Below, one piece after another: positions 54,637-64,000 of a stretch of DNA of 64,000 nucleotides. This stretch comes from Gallaecimonas sp045291545. GTDB taxonomy: Bacteria > Pseudomonadota > Gammaproteobacteria > Enterobacterales > Gallaecimonadaceae. Each line of letters begins with the position of its first letter. Positions within the stretch are counted from its first letter, which is position 1. Below the pieces are notes generated by a model, which had not been told where the DNA came from, searched no databases, and was given only the letters and a program-made list of their open reading frames with translations. The stretch spans positions 2,294,001 through 2,358,000 of the forward strand of contig NZ_CP149514.1 of NCBI RefSeq assembly GCF_045291545.1, written 5' to 3'. Position numbers and translations under genes: made by a program.

Positions 54637-55668
54637 GTGGCGAAGCGAAGCAAGCTGACCCGTGGCCAGCAGCGGCGAGTCAAAGCCAATCAGGCCAAAC
54701 GGTTAAAGAACAACAGCGATGACGCCCAGTGGGACGACACCCTGCTCGGGCCGGCACAACCCGGCCTGGTACTGTCTCGCTTTGGCCAGCATGCCGATGT
54801 CGAAGGCGAAGACGGCCAGATACACCGGCTCAATATCCGCCGTACCATTGATTCGCTGGTGACCGGCGATCGGGTGATCTGGCGCCAGGGTAATGAAGCC
54901 CTGGCCGGCATCAGCGGCGTTATCGAAGCCGTGCACGAGCGCCATTCGACGCTGACCCGCCCGGACTTTTATGACGGCATCAAACCGGTGGCCGCCAACA
55001 TTGATCAGATGTGTATTGTCTCGTCGGTACTGCCGGCACTGTCGACCCACATTATCGATCGCTACCTCGTGGCCGCCGAAACATTGGGCGTGCGGGCCGT
55101 GATCATCCTGAACAAAATTGATCTGTTGGATGCTGCGCAGCTCGCCCAAGCCCGCCAGCAACTGGCACTGTATGAAAGCATCGGCTATCAGGTGTTACTG
55201 GTGTCGGTAAAAAGTGGCGCTGGCATGGCGGCACTGGAAGCCCTGCTCAAAGACGAAGTCAGTATCTTCGTCGGCCAATCCGGGGTTGGTAAATCCTCGC
55301 TGGTGAACCGGTTATTGCCAGAGGCCCAAGATCAGCAAATCGGCGAGGTCTCGGAGAACTCCGGGCTTGGCCAACACACCACCACTGTGGCGCGGTTGTT
55401 TCACTTTCCCCACGGCGGCGATTTGATTGACTCTCCCGGTATCCGCGAGTTTGCCCTCTGGCACCTGGACGAAACCACCATTGCCGAAGGCTTCCGGGAC
55501 TTTCGTGACTATCTGGGCAGTTGCAAGTTTCGCGACTGCAAACACAAAAATGATCCCGGCTGTGCACTGCGCGCCGCCGTGGAAAATGGCACACTGGCGG
55601 CCAGCCGGCTGGAGAGCTACCACCGCATCGTTGATGCTCTGGCTGACAGCCGCCCGAATTACTTGTAA
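54637..55668 (+). CDS. rsgA: Small ribosomal subunit biogenesis GTPase RsgA
   Basis: RsgA checks 30S maturation. The circularly permuted GTPase has an OB domain (ADVEGEDGQIHRLNIRRTI), G4 LNKIDLLD, then G1 GQSGVGKSSLVNRL and G3 DSPGI, and a C-terminal zinc motif (CKFRDCKHKNDPGC). GTG 54637 with AGGA six bases upstream gives 343 residues and the family start AKRSKLTRGQQRRV. Divergent from orn. Confidence 0.96.
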   Translation: MAKRSKLTRGQQRRVKANQAKRLKNNSDDAQWDDTLLGPAQPGLVLSRFGQHADVEGEDGQIHRLNIRRTIDSLVTGDRVIWRQGNEALAGISGVIEAVHERHSTLTRPDFYDGIKPVAANIDQMCIVSSVLPALSTHIIDRYLVAAETLGVRAVIILNKIDLLDAAQLAQARQQLALYESIGYQVLLVSVKSGAGMAALEALLKDEVSIFVGQSGVGKSSLVNRLLPEAQDQQIGEVSENSGLGQHTTTVARLFHFPHGGDLIDSPGIREFALWHLDETTIAEGFRDFRDYLGSCKFRDCKHKNDPGCALRAAVENGTLAASRLESYHRIVDALADSRPNYL

Positions 55669-55693
55669 TGACAACTCACCAAGGAACTGACCG

Positions 55694-56542
55694 GTGTTTG
55701 ATCAACTGAAAATCGCTCTACAGTACATTACCCCTCAGCACGGCCTGTCCCGGTTGCTGGGGAAACTGGCCGGTGCCCGCCTGGGATGGCTGACCCGCGC
55801 CTTTATTCGCCTGTTTATCCGCCAGTATCAGGTCAACATGAGCGAGGCGAGCAATCCTGATCCAGCCAGTTACGACACCTTCAATGCCTTTTTTACCCGC
55901 CCCTTGAAAGACGGCGCCCGCCCCCTGGCCGACAGTGATTTGATCTTGCCGGTCGACGGCACCGTCAGCCAGTTGGGCGACATTGAGCAAGGCCGCATCA
56001 TTCAGGCCAAAGGCCATGATTACAGCCCCCAGGCACTGCTGGGTGTCAGCGACCTGGCTACGCCCTTTGAGAACGGTCAGTTCGCCACCATTTACCTGGC
56101 GCCACGGGACTATCACCGTATTCACATGCCGCTGGCCGGCACCCTGACCGATATGATTTATGTGCCCGGCGATCTGTTTTCGGTCAACCCGCTGACCGCT
56201 GAAAACGTTCCCGGCCTGTTTGCCCGCAATGAACGCGTAGTTACCCTCTGGGACACCGCTGTCGGCCCCATGGCCCTGGTACTGGTAGGCGCCACTATTG
56301 TGGCCAGTATTGAAACGGTTTGGTCCGGCACTGTTACCCCGCCGGCTGGCGCCAAGGTACAACATTGGACCTACAGCGGCCGTAACGCCATCAGCCTCGA
56401 CAAAGGCGAGGAGATGGGTCGCTTCAAGCTGGGCTCAACCGTGGTGTTGCTGTTTGCTGACAAGGCCCTGTCCTTTGCTGAGGAGCTGGCACCAGGTGTC
56501 ACCACCCGCCTGGGTGGCGCCTTCGCCAACCGTCAGGGCTGA
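55694..56542 (+). CDS. psd: Phosphatidylserine decarboxylase proenzyme
   Basis: Psd makes phosphatidylethanolamine from phosphatidylserine at the inner membrane. The self-cleavage site LGST has Gly247-Ser248, where Ser becomes the pyruvoyl group; Asp88 and His144 in VDGTVS and DYHRIHMP form the cleavage triad. GTG start with AAGGA eight bases upstream. Length of 282 residues is normal. Follows rsgA by 25 bp and precedes an EamA transporter with a one-base TGATG overlap. Confidence 0.97.
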   Translation: MFDQLKIALQYITPQHGLSRLLGKLAGARLGWLTRAFIRLFIRQYQVNMSEASNPDPASYDTFNAFFTRPLKDGARPLADSDLILPVDGTVSQLGDIEQGRIIQAKGHDYSPQALLGVSDLATPFENGQFATIYLAPRDYHRIHMPLAGTLTDMIYVPGDLFSVNPLTAENVPGLFARNERVVTLWDTAVGPMALVLVGATIVASIETVWSGTVTPPAGAKVQHWTYSGRNAISLDKGEEMGRFKLGSTVVLLFADKALSFAEELAPGVTTRLGGAFANRQG

Positions 56543-57405
56543 TGGAGGCCCATCAACGCAGCCTCTGGCACTTGCATTTATCGGTACTGCTGTTCGGCGG
56601 TACCGCTTTGTTTGCCAAACTGATCCCCCTGCCGGCACTGGATATTACTGTGCTGCGCTGCCTGATTGCCGCACTGACCCTGGCGCTGGTTGTCAAGGTG
56701 CAAGGGCAGCGGTTAACCCTGGCTAGCGTACAGGACTACCTCACGGCAGTGGCCCTGGGGGTGATCGTCTCATTGCACTGGGCAACCTACTTTGCCTCCA
56801 TGCAAGTCGCCTCTGTGGCGGTTGGCATTATTGCTTTTTTTACCTACCCGGTGATGACGGTGCTGTTAGAGCCACTGCTGGACCGGCACTGGCCAGCGGC
56901 CCGCGACTTAGGTGCAGCGGTTCTGGTACTGCTGGGCATTTACCTGCTGTCACCGCACTGGCAACTGGATAACAACACCACTCAGGGCGTTGCCCTGGGG
57001 ATATTGTCGGCCTTCTTATTCACCCTGCGTAACCTCTTGCATAAACGCCGCTTCAGCCAATACTCCGGCCCCAAGGCCATGTTTTATCAGACCCTGATAG
57101 CCATGCTGGTACTGGCGCCAATGATGCAGGAAAACCCGGCACAACTGGGCTCTCACGGCTGGTCATTACTGGTACTGTTGGGGGTGGTTTTTACTGCCGC
57201 GCCCCATGCCCTGCTGGCCCAGGTGCTGGGCAGGTTGAAGGTCAAAACCGTGGCACTGATCTCCTGCCTGCAACCTCTTTATGCCTCGGCACTGGCGGCA
57301 CTGGTGCTGCACGAGATCCCCAACTGGCATACGGTAGCCGGTGGGGTGCTGGTTGTCAGCGCCGCGATCTACGAAACGGTGGCAGCCCGGCGCCAAAGTC
57401 CTTAG
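56542..57405 (+). CDS. EamA/DMT-family transporter
   Basis: A 287-residue membrane protein with ten predicted helices arranged as two EamA repeats (LLFGGTALFAKLIPLPALDI at the start of the first and FLFTLRNLLHKRRFSQYSG in the second). The family exports amino acids, nucleobases or other metabolites, so the substrate is not defined. Its ATG overlaps the psd stop (TGATG), which is unusual, as psd is normally followed directly by mscM. Confidence 0.9.
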   Translation: MEAHQRSLWHLHLSVLLFGGTALFAKLIPLPALDITVLRCLIAALTLALVVKVQGQRLTLASVQDYLTAVALGVIVSLHWATYFASMQVASVAVGIIAFFTYPVMTVLLEPLLDRHWPAARDLGAAVLVLLGIYLLSPHWQLDNNTTQGVALGILSAFLFTLRNLLHKRRFSQYSGPKAMFYQTLIAMLVLAPMMQENPAQLGSHGWSLLVLLGVVFTAAPHALLAQVLGRLKVKTVALISCLQPLYASALAALVLHEIPNWHTVAGGVLVVSAAIYETVAARRQSP

Positions 57406-57437
57406 GATGAATCAGCAAACCGAGCCTGGAACGCCTC

Positions 57438-60400
57438 ATGTCAATGCGCTACGCCCTGCTATCTCTGTTACTGTCGTTTTCTGTTCTGGCCAACTCGCCA
57501 ATCAAGATCCTGCTCAAGCAGGAAATGCAGAGCAAGGCCAAGGCCGCTGCCCAAACCAGTGACCCGCAATCTCAGCAAATTGCCGCGGCCTACAGTGAAG
57601 CGGCGCAATTGTTGGATCAACGCAATACTTACCAACAGCAAGCGGCTGACTACCAGCACATCATCGATAATTTCCCGACCCTACAGGCCGAGAAGGCCCA
57701 AGCGCTGCGTTCCAGCCGTCAGGCAACACTGCCTGATTACCGACAGTGGCCAGAAGACAAGCTGGACCAGTCACTGGCCAAGCTAAGTGGCGAGCTGCAA
57801 AAACTCAATGACCAGCTTGATACCGTGCTGCAACAGCAAAGCCGCATCAACAATCGCTTGGGTGAAGCCTCCAGCCAAGCCACCAAACTCAAGCAGGAAC
57901 AAAACGACCTTCAGCAGCAATTGGATAACCTCAGTGGCTCCGATGCCCTGACCCAGGCCAAGCGCGCCCAGATGCGCGCCCGTTATGCCATGCTCAGCGC
58001 CTGGATCCATAAGCTGGAACTGGAAGACGCATCGGCCAACCAGCGGCTGCAGCTAAAAGAGCTGGATCAGGAAAAACTCACCACCGACATTGCCCAGCAC
58101 AGTGTCCGCCTGTCAGCGTTACAAACCGCCTTGAACAGCAAACGCCAGGCGCGCTTACAAGACACCCTGCTGACCAGCCTGCACCAGCATTTCCAGCAGC
58201 CTTATTTACAAAAACTGGCCGCCCAGAGCATTCAGTATGCCCAGCACCTGACCGCCCTCAATGACGATATTGCCCGCACCCAGCAGCGGCTGCGCAAGGT
58301 CAAGTCACAGAACCTGGACTGGCGCGAATATCAGGCTACGGTTGCCAAACAGATGGAATGGCTGAAGGTCAGTGCAGCCTTTGGCGAAACGCTGCGCATC
58401 CGCTATGACCAGTTACCCAGCGATTTTCATCACCGGGCGCTGATCGATGCCATCAGCCAGGCCCGCATCGACAAATACGAATACGATCAGGCCCTCAAGG
58501 CTCCGCCACCGGAACAACAGCTGGCCAGCCTGAGTGCCGAACAGCAGACAAAGGCCAAACGCCTGTTGCAAACCCGCCGGGAATTACTGCAAAAGCTATC
58601 TGAACGTACCTTTGAATACCTTAACCACCTGACGCAGCTGGAGCTGGCTACTGGCGATCTGGAAAAAACCGTTACGGCCCTGAGAACGCTGATTGAAGGC
58701 CACCTGTTCTGGATCCCCAATGCCCGGCCACTGAACCTGAGCCAACTGGCGGAGCAAGGCGCCGCCACGGTGCAGTTTTTCAGCCACAAACTGACAGACT
58801 CGCAACCCCGCAAACTGGCGGCACATCCGCTGCTGATACTGTTATTGCTGGGCCTGAGCTTACTGGCCGTATTGATCCGCTGGCTGGAACGGCACCGGTT
58901 ACGGCGGCGCCTGGCAGAGCTGGCCAAGCCGGTGGGCAATGTGACCCGCGACAGTATTCGCTACACCCTGATGGCCTTGCTGATCAGCCTCGGCTACGCC
59001 ACTCCCCTGCCACTACTGTTTATTACCCTGGCGCTGATCAGTGGCAATAGCCAGCCAGCGCTGGCCAGCGCCATGCTGGCCGGCGCCGGTGGCACAGCCC
59101 TGTGGCTGACCCTGCGTAACCTGACCCATGAAGAAGGCTTGCTACAAGGGCACTTTCGCTGGCGTGAAGCCGGCGTACGGCGACTGCGGATCCTGGTACG
59201 ACGGCTAGCACTGGTGGCCACCCCGTTACTGATGCTGATGCTCTACTGCCAGCAACAGGAAAACGACAGTATCCGTCAGGGGCTGGGCCGTATCACCTTT
59301 ATGGTGATGGCAGCCGGCCTGGCCTTTTTCTATCAACAGCTTTACAAGCACCGGCGGCTGTTGGTTTACAACATGGACAAAGGCGTACGGCCGCGTGCCT
59401 GGCATCACCTGCTATGGTGGCTGGCCATCGCGGTACCGTTGGTGTCGCTGGGGCTGGCCGTGAGCGGTTACTACTACAGCGCGCAGCAATTACTGCTGCT
59501 CGAACAGCTCTCTTTGCTGACAGCCTGTGGCTATGGCTTTATCTATTACCTGGCCAAGCGTTGGCTGCTTATCGAACGGCGCAAAATTGCCTTCGCCCAG
59601 GCCAAGGCCAAGCGGGCGGAATTACTGGCCCAGCGTGAAAACGATAACACTGAGCAGGAACACGTTCAGGAAGTACCGTCAGAAGAATCCCTGGTTGACC
59701 TGGACGCCATTTCCAGCCAGTCAATCACCTTGCTGCGCACCCTGTTCAAACTGCTGACCGTGCTGAGCCTGTTGTTACTGTGGTCGCCGATGTATGACGC
59801 CCTGAGTTATCTGGAGCACATCGTGCTCTGGCACAGCACTACCCTCGTTGACGGTCAGAAACAGGCCCTACCGGTAACATTAATGGCGCTGATCTGGGCC
59901 GCCATTACCATCATGCTGACAGTCATCAGTAGCCGTAACCTGCCCGGCCTGCTGGAGCTGGCACTGTTGCAACGGCTGCAACTGAGCCCCGGCAGTAGCT
60001 TTGCTCTGACCACAGTGTCACGTTATCTGGTAATCGTGGTGGGCATGGTCACCACCTTTGGCCTGCTGGGCATTGAGTGGTCGCAGGCACAGTGGCTGGT
60101 GGCAGCACTAACGGTTGGCCTGGGTTTTGGCCTGCAGGAAATCTTCGCCAACTTCGTGTCAGGGCTGATCATCCTGTTTGAAAAGCCCATCCGCATTGGC
60201 GATACCGTCACCATCCGTGAGTTGTCGGGCACCATTACCCGTATCAATACCCGCGCCACAACCCTGGTGGACTGGGACAACAAAGAAATTATTGTGCCCA
60301 ACAAGGCCTTCATTACCGAGCAGCTGGTGAACTGGTCGCTGTCCGATTCCGTTACCCGCTTGATCCTCAAAGTCGGCATCAACCACGGCTCGGATACCGA

Positions 60401-60659
60401 ACAGGCAGAACGGCTGCTGTTGGATGTGGCCCGGCGCAGCCCATTGGTGCTGAGTCACCCGGAACCGTCGGCCTATCTGCTGGCTATTGGCCCCTCGTCG
60501 CTGGACTTTGAACTGCGTGTCTACGTTGCCGACACCGACAACCGACTGCCGGCCAGCCATGCGCTTTATACCGAAATTCATCGCCGTTTTGCCGCTGCCG
60601 GCATCACCCTGGCCTGGCCAAAACTGGATCTGCAACTGGCGAAAGGAATACGGACATGA
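57438..60659 (+). CDS. mscM: Mechanosensitive channel MscM/MscK type
   Basis: A 1073-residue miniconductance channel of the MscS superfamily. A signal peptide (about 1-19) leads to a large periplasmic coiled-coil part rich in Gln and Leu (about 30-450), then about eleven membrane helices, and the C-terminal MscS domain with LGFGLQEIFANFVSGLIILF and EKPIRIGDTVTIRELSG. It relieves turgor after osmotic downshift. Location after psd corresponds to yjeP/mscM of Escherichia coli. The stop overlaps the next start as ATGA. Confidence 0.94.
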   Translation: MSMRYALLSLLLSFSVLANSPIKILLKQEMQSKAKAAAQTSDPQSQQIAAAYSEAAQLLDQRNTYQQQAADYQHIIDNFPTLQAEKAQALRSSRQATLPDYRQWPEDKLDQSLAKLSGELQKLNDQLDTVLQQQSRINNRLGEASSQATKLKQEQNDLQQQLDNLSGSDALTQAKRAQMRARYAMLSAWIHKLELEDASANQRLQLKELDQEKLTTDIAQHSVRLSALQTALNSKRQARLQDTLLTSLHQHFQQPYLQKLAAQSIQYAQHLTALNDDIARTQQRLRKVKSQNLDWREYQATVAKQMEWLKVSAAFGETLRIRYDQLPSDFHHRALIDAISQARIDKYEYDQALKAPPPEQQLASLSAEQQTKAKRLLQTRRELLQKLSERTFEYLNHLTQLELATGDLEKTVTALRTLIEGHLFWIPNARPLNLSQLAEQGAATVQFFSHKLTDSQPRKLAAHPLLILLLLGLSLLAVLIRWLERHRLRRRLAELAKPVGNVTRDSIRYTLMALLISLGYATPLPLLFITLALISGNSQPALASAMLAGAGGTALWLTLRNLTHEEGLLQGHFRWREAGVRRLRILVRRLALVATPLLMLMLYCQQQENDSIRQGLGRITFMVMAAGLAFFYQQLYKHRRLLVYNMDKGVRPRAWHHLLWWLAIAVPLVSLGLAVSGYYYSAQQLLLLEQLSLLTACGYGFIYYLAKRWLLIERRKIAFAQAKAKRAELLAQRENDNTEQEHVQEVPSEESLVDLDAISSQSITLLRTLFKLLTVLSLLLLWSPMYDALSYLEHIVLWHSTTLVDGQKQALPVTLMALIWAAITIMLTVISSRNLPGLLELALLQRLQLSPGSSFALTTVSRYLVIVVGMVTTFGLLGIEWSQAQWLVAALTVGLGFGLQEIFANFVSGLIILFEKPIRIGDTVTIRELSGTITRINTRATTLVDWDNKEIIVPNKAFITEQLVNWSLSDSVTRLILKVGINHGSDTEQAERLLLDVARRSPLVLSHPEPSAYLLAIGPSSLDFELRVYVADTDNRLPASHALYTEIHRRFAAAGITLAWPKLDLQLAKGIRT

Positions 60660-61357
60660 AGATATTTGCCCATCGCGGTGCCAGCGGCGAAGCGCCGGAG
60701 AACACCCTCAAAGCCTTTGAGCTGGCACTGAGTCAGGGAGCAGAAGCCATTGAACTGGATCTGCAGCGCTTTGAAGATGACATTGTCGTCCTACATGACC
60801 GCTGGCTGCATCACAGCACCACCGGTCAGGGCCTGCTGGCGAACCAGACTGCGACCAGCCTTGCCGCTGCCGATGCCGGGCAAGGCCAGCGTATTCCCCG
60901 GCTATGGCAGGTATTGACCTTGTGCGCCGGGCGTTGTCAGTTAAACCTGGAACTCAAAGGCCATGACCTGCTCCCGGTGCTGCTGCCGCTGTTGGAACGC
61001 GCCGTCAGTGAACTGGGCTGGGCTCCCGAAGACTTGCTGGTTTCCTCCTTTCACCACCGGCAACTGGCCGCCTTTCAGGCACTCAAGCCCGATTGGCCTA
61101 TCGGCCTGCTGATAAGCCACATTCCGCTGGATCTGGCGGCCATGATCGGCCCCTTGCAGGTGCGCTCGCTGCACCTTGATTGCAGTTTTGTCGACCGGGC
61201 ACTGGTTGGCGAAGCGCACCAGCTAGGCCTTGCCGTTTATGCCTATACCGTTGATGAGCCGGAAGATCTGCACCGGCTAAAGTCACTCAATGTCGATGGC
61301 ATTTTTACCAATTACCCGGCCCAAACCCGGCAATGGCTCCATAGCCATCTGACCTGA
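60656..61357 (+). CDS. Cytosolic glycerophosphodiester phosphodiesterase (UgpQ type)
   Basis: A 233-residue GDPD-family TIM barrel without signal peptide. Catalytic motifs are visible: HRGASGEAPENTLKAF (His-Arg and Glu-Asn-Thr), IELDLQ and LHDRWLHHST. It hydrolyses deacylated phospholipid head groups to glycerol-3-phosphate and an alcohol, which would recycle products of phospholipid turnover. ATGA overlap with mscM indicates co-translation. Confidence 0.93.
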   Translation: MKIFAHRGASGEAPENTLKAFELALSQGAEAIELDLQRFEDDIVVLHDRWLHHSTTGQGLLANQTATSLAAADAGQGQRIPRLWQVLTLCAGRCQLNLELKGHDLLPVLLPLLERAVSELGWAPEDLLVSSFHHRQLAAFQALKPDWPIGLLISHIPLDLAAMIGPLQVRSLHLDCSFVDRALVGEAHQLGLAVYAYTVDEPEDLHRLKSLNVDGIFTNYPAQTRQWLHSHLT

Positions 61358-61428
61358 AGACACATCCATTTACCTTTTCGGGGCTGGTATTTTTCAGTGC
61401 GAATGCGTAAGGTTCTGGCGGTTGATAG

Positions 61429-61436
61429 GTTATAAC
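61429..61436. promoter_or_regulatory. Weak Zur-like half site
   Basis: The palindrome GTTATAAC, within GGTTATAACATC, lies eight bases before the start of the His-rich small gene. It matches one half of the usual Zur operator only. The 61358-61444 gap has no terminator that I recognise. Confidence 0.3.
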
Positions 61437-61444
61437 ATCAAGAC

Positions 61445-61741
61445 ATGTTCGCACTGCAACAACACCGACATCGCTGGCTCTGGTTAGCACTGGCTCTCTG
61501 GGTTACCACATTACAAGCGGTAGCCGAGGTACATGCCAGTGAACACAGCCTGCTGCACGTTCATCACCATTGCCTGCTGTGTAATTTCAGTGAGGCCAGT
61601 GGTCATGCACCGATCAGCAGCCTGCCAACCGTTGCCGTGGTGCCGGTCAAAGTTATTCCTGTTGCCGCGCCGCTGTACCTGACACCGTCCTTGCCCATAC
61701 TGCGACGCCAGTTTGCACGGGGGCCACCGTCAATCCTTTGA
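61445..61741 (+). CDS. Small secreted His-rich protein next to ZnuD-like receptor
   Basis: A 98-residue protein with an N-terminal hydrophobic segment (about 10-27, possible signal peptide or anchor) and the motif HSLLHVHHHCLLCNFSEASGH, given here from about residues 33-53, a likely metal-binding cluster of five His and two Cys (spaced CxxC). The C-terminal third is Pro/Val-rich. It resembles small putative metal chaperones found before zinc receptors, but I cannot confirm a family. It precedes the receptor by 43 bp. Confidence 0.65.
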   Translation: MFALQQHRHRWLWLALALWVTTLQAVAEVHASEHSLLHVHHHCLLCNFSEASGHAPISSLPTVAVVPVKVIPVAAPLYLTPSLPILRRQFARGPPSIL

Positions 61742-61784
61742 AACACAAATGCTGTATTTTTTGTTTTTTAAAGGAAACGTCTTC

Positions 61785-64000
61785 ATGAAATTTGCTCCAT
61801 TGACGCTGGCCCTCGCTGCGGCCGGCTTGTGTACCCCTGTTTTTGCTGCGGATCTGATCGGCACTGTTACCGATACCGCCGGTAAGCCTATTGCTGGCGC
61901 CATTTTAAGTGTTGAGGGTGCTCACACTCAGGTTAAGACCGATGCCAAAGGCCAATACCGCCTACGTGTTGCCGATAACAGCCATATTCACCTGCACGCC
62001 TCCGCTGACCAGTTTGAACACCAGCAGCGTGATATTCAGGCCGGCACACAAACCCTGACAGAAAACTTCACCCTGGCGCCGGTCAATATGGAAAACATTG
62101 TCGTTACCGGTACGGCTCTGGGGCGCAGTGTGCTGGAAAGCAGCACACCGGTCTCGGTACTGACCGAAGACAAGTTACGCCAGGCCACGGAGCCTTCTTT
62201 GGGTGACACCCTGGAGCGCCAGCCCGGAGTGCAGGCCAGCCACTTTGGCCCCGCCTCCAGCCGGCCCATTATCCGGGGCATGGGTGGGCCACGGGTGAAA
62301 GTACTGGAAAATGGCCTGGCCGTGGGGGATGCCTCGACAGTTTCGGCTGACCACGCGGTCACCGCCGAAGCCAGCACCGCAAGGCAAATCGAAATTCTGC
62401 GTGGCCCCGGCACCTTGCTGTACGGTAACGGTGCCATTGGTGGCGTAGTGAACGTGGTCGATCAACGCTACAGCGAGCAACCCGTCGATGGTCTCAACGG
62501 CGCTGTTGAAGGACGCTACAGCACCGGTGATAACGAACGCACCGCAGTGGCTAACCTCAATGGCGGTAATGGCCAGTACAACTGGCATCTGGATGGCACC
62601 CGCCGCCGCGCTCACAGCGAGAAGATCCCCGGTGATGCCATTGCCGGTATTGCCAACCCATCGGGCCGGCTGGCGAACAGCCAACTCAGCCTTGACGACT
62701 TTGCCGCTGGCGTAGGCTATACCGGCGAACGCGGCTTTGTTGGTGTATCCGGTTCCCGCACTGAAAACCTCTATGGTATTCCCAGTGACGGTGACCCTAC
62801 CGAGCCGCCGATTTCCATCAACATGAAGAAAACCTCCTGGCAGCTCCATGGCGGCCTTGATGAGCCACTGCCGGGCTTTAGCAAGCTGCGGGTTGATGGT
62901 GGCTATACCCATTACGAGCATGCCGAAGAAGACAACGGCGTACCGGGCACCATCTTTACCAACAAGTACTCAGAAGGGCGGATGAGCCTGTACAACAAGC
63001 CCTGGGGTGAGTGGCAGGGGGTAATGGGCGTACACCTGACCCACCGTAACTTCAGCATTGCCGGTGACGAAGCGCTGACGCCGGACACCGTCACTGACGG
63101 CACGGCGGCTTACCTGGTTCAGGAACGCAATGTCGGCGACTTCCGTTTTGAACTGGGCGGACGCCTGGAGCATTACCGCTTGACGGCCGACCCCATGAAC
63201 CTGGAAACCCTGGGTGGTGCCAATGCCTACCAGCCGACCAACCTGACCGATAATAACCTCAGCCTGTCAGCCGGCACCGTCTGGCACATGACGCCCGGTT
63301 ATAACCTGAGCCTGGCACTGACCCGCGCCGAGCGTAGTGCCACGCCAGAAGAGCTATACAGTTACGGCCCCCACGACGCTACTCGTACTTTTGAGGTTGG
63401 CGCCTTGTATCAGCTGGGCAATGGCACCGTCACACCGCTGAGCAGCAAACCCAAGCAGGAAATTGCCAACAACCTGGATCTGACACTGCGTAAGTTTGAA
63501 GGTAGCTGGTCAGGCACATTCAGCGTCTACTACAACAAGGTCAATAACTACTTTTATGAGCACGATACCGGCCTTGTCGCTGCTGATCTGGTTGCCGACG
63601 GTGACAACACCCCGGTTTATCAGTACAGCCAGGGTAATGCCACGCTGTACGGCTATGAAGCACAGGCTACCTTCAACATGACCGACCTGTGGTCACTGGA
63701 TCTGTTCAGTGACTACACCCGTGGCAAGCTCGATAACGGCGGCAACCTGCCACGCATCTCACCGATGCGCGTGGGTGCCCGCCTGAACTTTGACCTGAAC
63801 GACTGGCATGCCGATTTGGGCAGCACCACCTACGCCAAGCAGGACAAAGTAGCAGAAAACGAAACCACAACCAGCGGCTATACCCTGCTGGACGGTTCGG
63901 TGAGTTACCATGTCTACACCAGTACCGGCGACCTGTTGGTATTCCTTAAAGGTAACAACCTGACCAATCGCGAAGCTCGCCCGCACACCTCCTTGCTCAA
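61785..64000 (+). CDS. ZnuD-like TonB-dependent receptor (truncated by window end)
   Basis: Only the first 738 codons are present; the gene runs off the window. After a signal peptide (about 1-21, ending VFA), a carboxypeptidase-regulatory-like domain (about 22-95; GTVTDTAGKPIAGAILSVEG) precedes the plug (ENIVVTGTALGRSVLESSTP, PGVQASHFGPASSRPIIRGM, IEILRGPGTLLYGNGAIGGV) and the barrel. The plug sequence RPIIRGMGGPRVKVLENGL with ADHAVTAE recalls ZnuD-type zinc receptors of Neisseria and relatives. AAGGAAA lies upstream of ATG 61785. It follows a His-rich small protein, which supports a metal substrate. Confidence 0.88.
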   Translation, partial: MKFAPLTLALAAAGLCTPVFAADLIGTVTDTAGKPIAGAILSVEGAHTQVKTDAKGQYRLRVADNSHIHLHASADQFEHQQRDIQAGTQTLTENFTLAPVNMENIVVTGTALGRSVLESSTPVSVLTEDKLRQATEPSLGDTLERQPGVQASHFGPASSRPIIRGMGGPRVKVLENGLAVGDASTVSADHAVTAEASTARQIEILRGPGTLLYGNGAIGGVVNVVDQRYSEQPVDGLNGAVEGRYSTGDNERTAVANLNGGNGQYNWHLDGTRRRAHSEKIPGDAIAGIANPSGRLANSQLSLDDFAAGVGYTGERGFVGVSGSRTENLYGIPSDGDPTEPPISINMKKTSWQLHGGLDEPLPGFSKLRVDGGYTHYEHAEEDNGVPGTIFTNKYSEGRMSLYNKPWGEWQGVMGVHLTHRNFSIAGDEALTPDTVTDGTAAYLVQERNVGDFRFELGGRLEHYRLTADPMNLETLGGANAYQPTNLTDNNLSLSAGTVWHMTPGYNLSLALTRAERSATPEELYSYGPHDATRTFEVGALYQLGNGTVTPLSSKPKQEIANNLDLTLRKFEGSWSGTFSVYYNKVNNYFYEHDTGLVAADLVADGDNTPVYQYSQGNATLYGYEAQATFNMTDLWSLDLFSDYTRGKLDNGGNLPRISPMRVGARLNFDLNDWHADLGSTTYAKQDKVAENETTTSGYTLLDGSVSYHVYTSTGDLLVFLKGNNLTNREARPHTSLL

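Overview
The window is a contiguous piece of a gammaproteobacterial chromosome. Core gene orders are classical for the class: ispH-fkpB-lspA-ileS-ribF-murJ, thyA-lgt-ptsP-rppH, rpsF-priB-rpsR-rplI, rnr-rlmB, nnr-tsaE-amiB-mutL-miaA-hfq-hflX-hflK-hflC-purA and orn/rsgA-psd-mscM. MutH, a MotX-type (Na+-driven polar flagellum) motor protein, NhaA/NhaR, and three TonB-dependent receptors suggest a motile, probably salt-adapted member of the Alteromonadales/Aeromonadales neighbourhood. The genus cannot be fixed from sequence alone. No insertion sequence, prophage or CRISPR array was seen.

Layout. 0-7.7 kb: isoprenoid, lipoprotein-processing, flavin and lipid II flippase genes on the minus strand, then rpsT. 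7.8-11 kb: a HlyU-like ArsR regulator, then a two-gene operon coding for a PlcP/LpxH-type metallophosphoesterase and an OlsF-like bifunctional ornithine-lipid synthase, preceded by an 11-bp-period repeat that looks like tandem PHO boxes. 11-17.3 kb: dapE, the nhaA-orf-nhaR sodium/proton antiporter operon, and a cupin/CMD protein next to a Tat-signal alcohol dehydrogenase. 17.4-22.7 kb: thyA, lgt, a TauE-type exporter, ptsP, rppH. 22.7-23.3 kb: a gene-free stretch with DnaA-box-like sites, four clustered GATC sites and AT-rich blocks, in front of mutH. 23.3-31.8 kb: mutH, an FAD oxidoreductase, the rpsF operon, a DUF481 outer-membrane protein, rlmB, rnr, motX. 32-34.7 kb: a large TonB receptor. 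34.8-48.2 kb: purA, the hfl/hfq/mutL supercluster and queG. 48.2-53.3 kb: three small envelope or unknown genes, then a TonB receptor and an alkaline-phosphatase-superfamily enzyme behind a second PHO-box-like repeat. 53.5-53.9 kb: three tRNA-Gly(GCC) genes. 54-61.4 kb: orn, rsgA, psd, an EamA transporter, mscM and a glycerophosphodiesterase. 61.4-64 kb: a His-rich small protein and a ZnuD-like TonB receptor cut by the window edge.

How it fits together. The most interesting theme is phosphorus economy. Two unlinked loci carry direct repeats with the exact 11-bp period of PhoB sites. One would dismantle phospholipids and replace them with phosphorus-free ornithine lipid; the other would import and hydrolyse a phosphorylated nutrient. 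The second theme is sodium: NhaA/NhaR and MotX both point to a sodium-based energy economy. Regulation claims rest on motif reading only.
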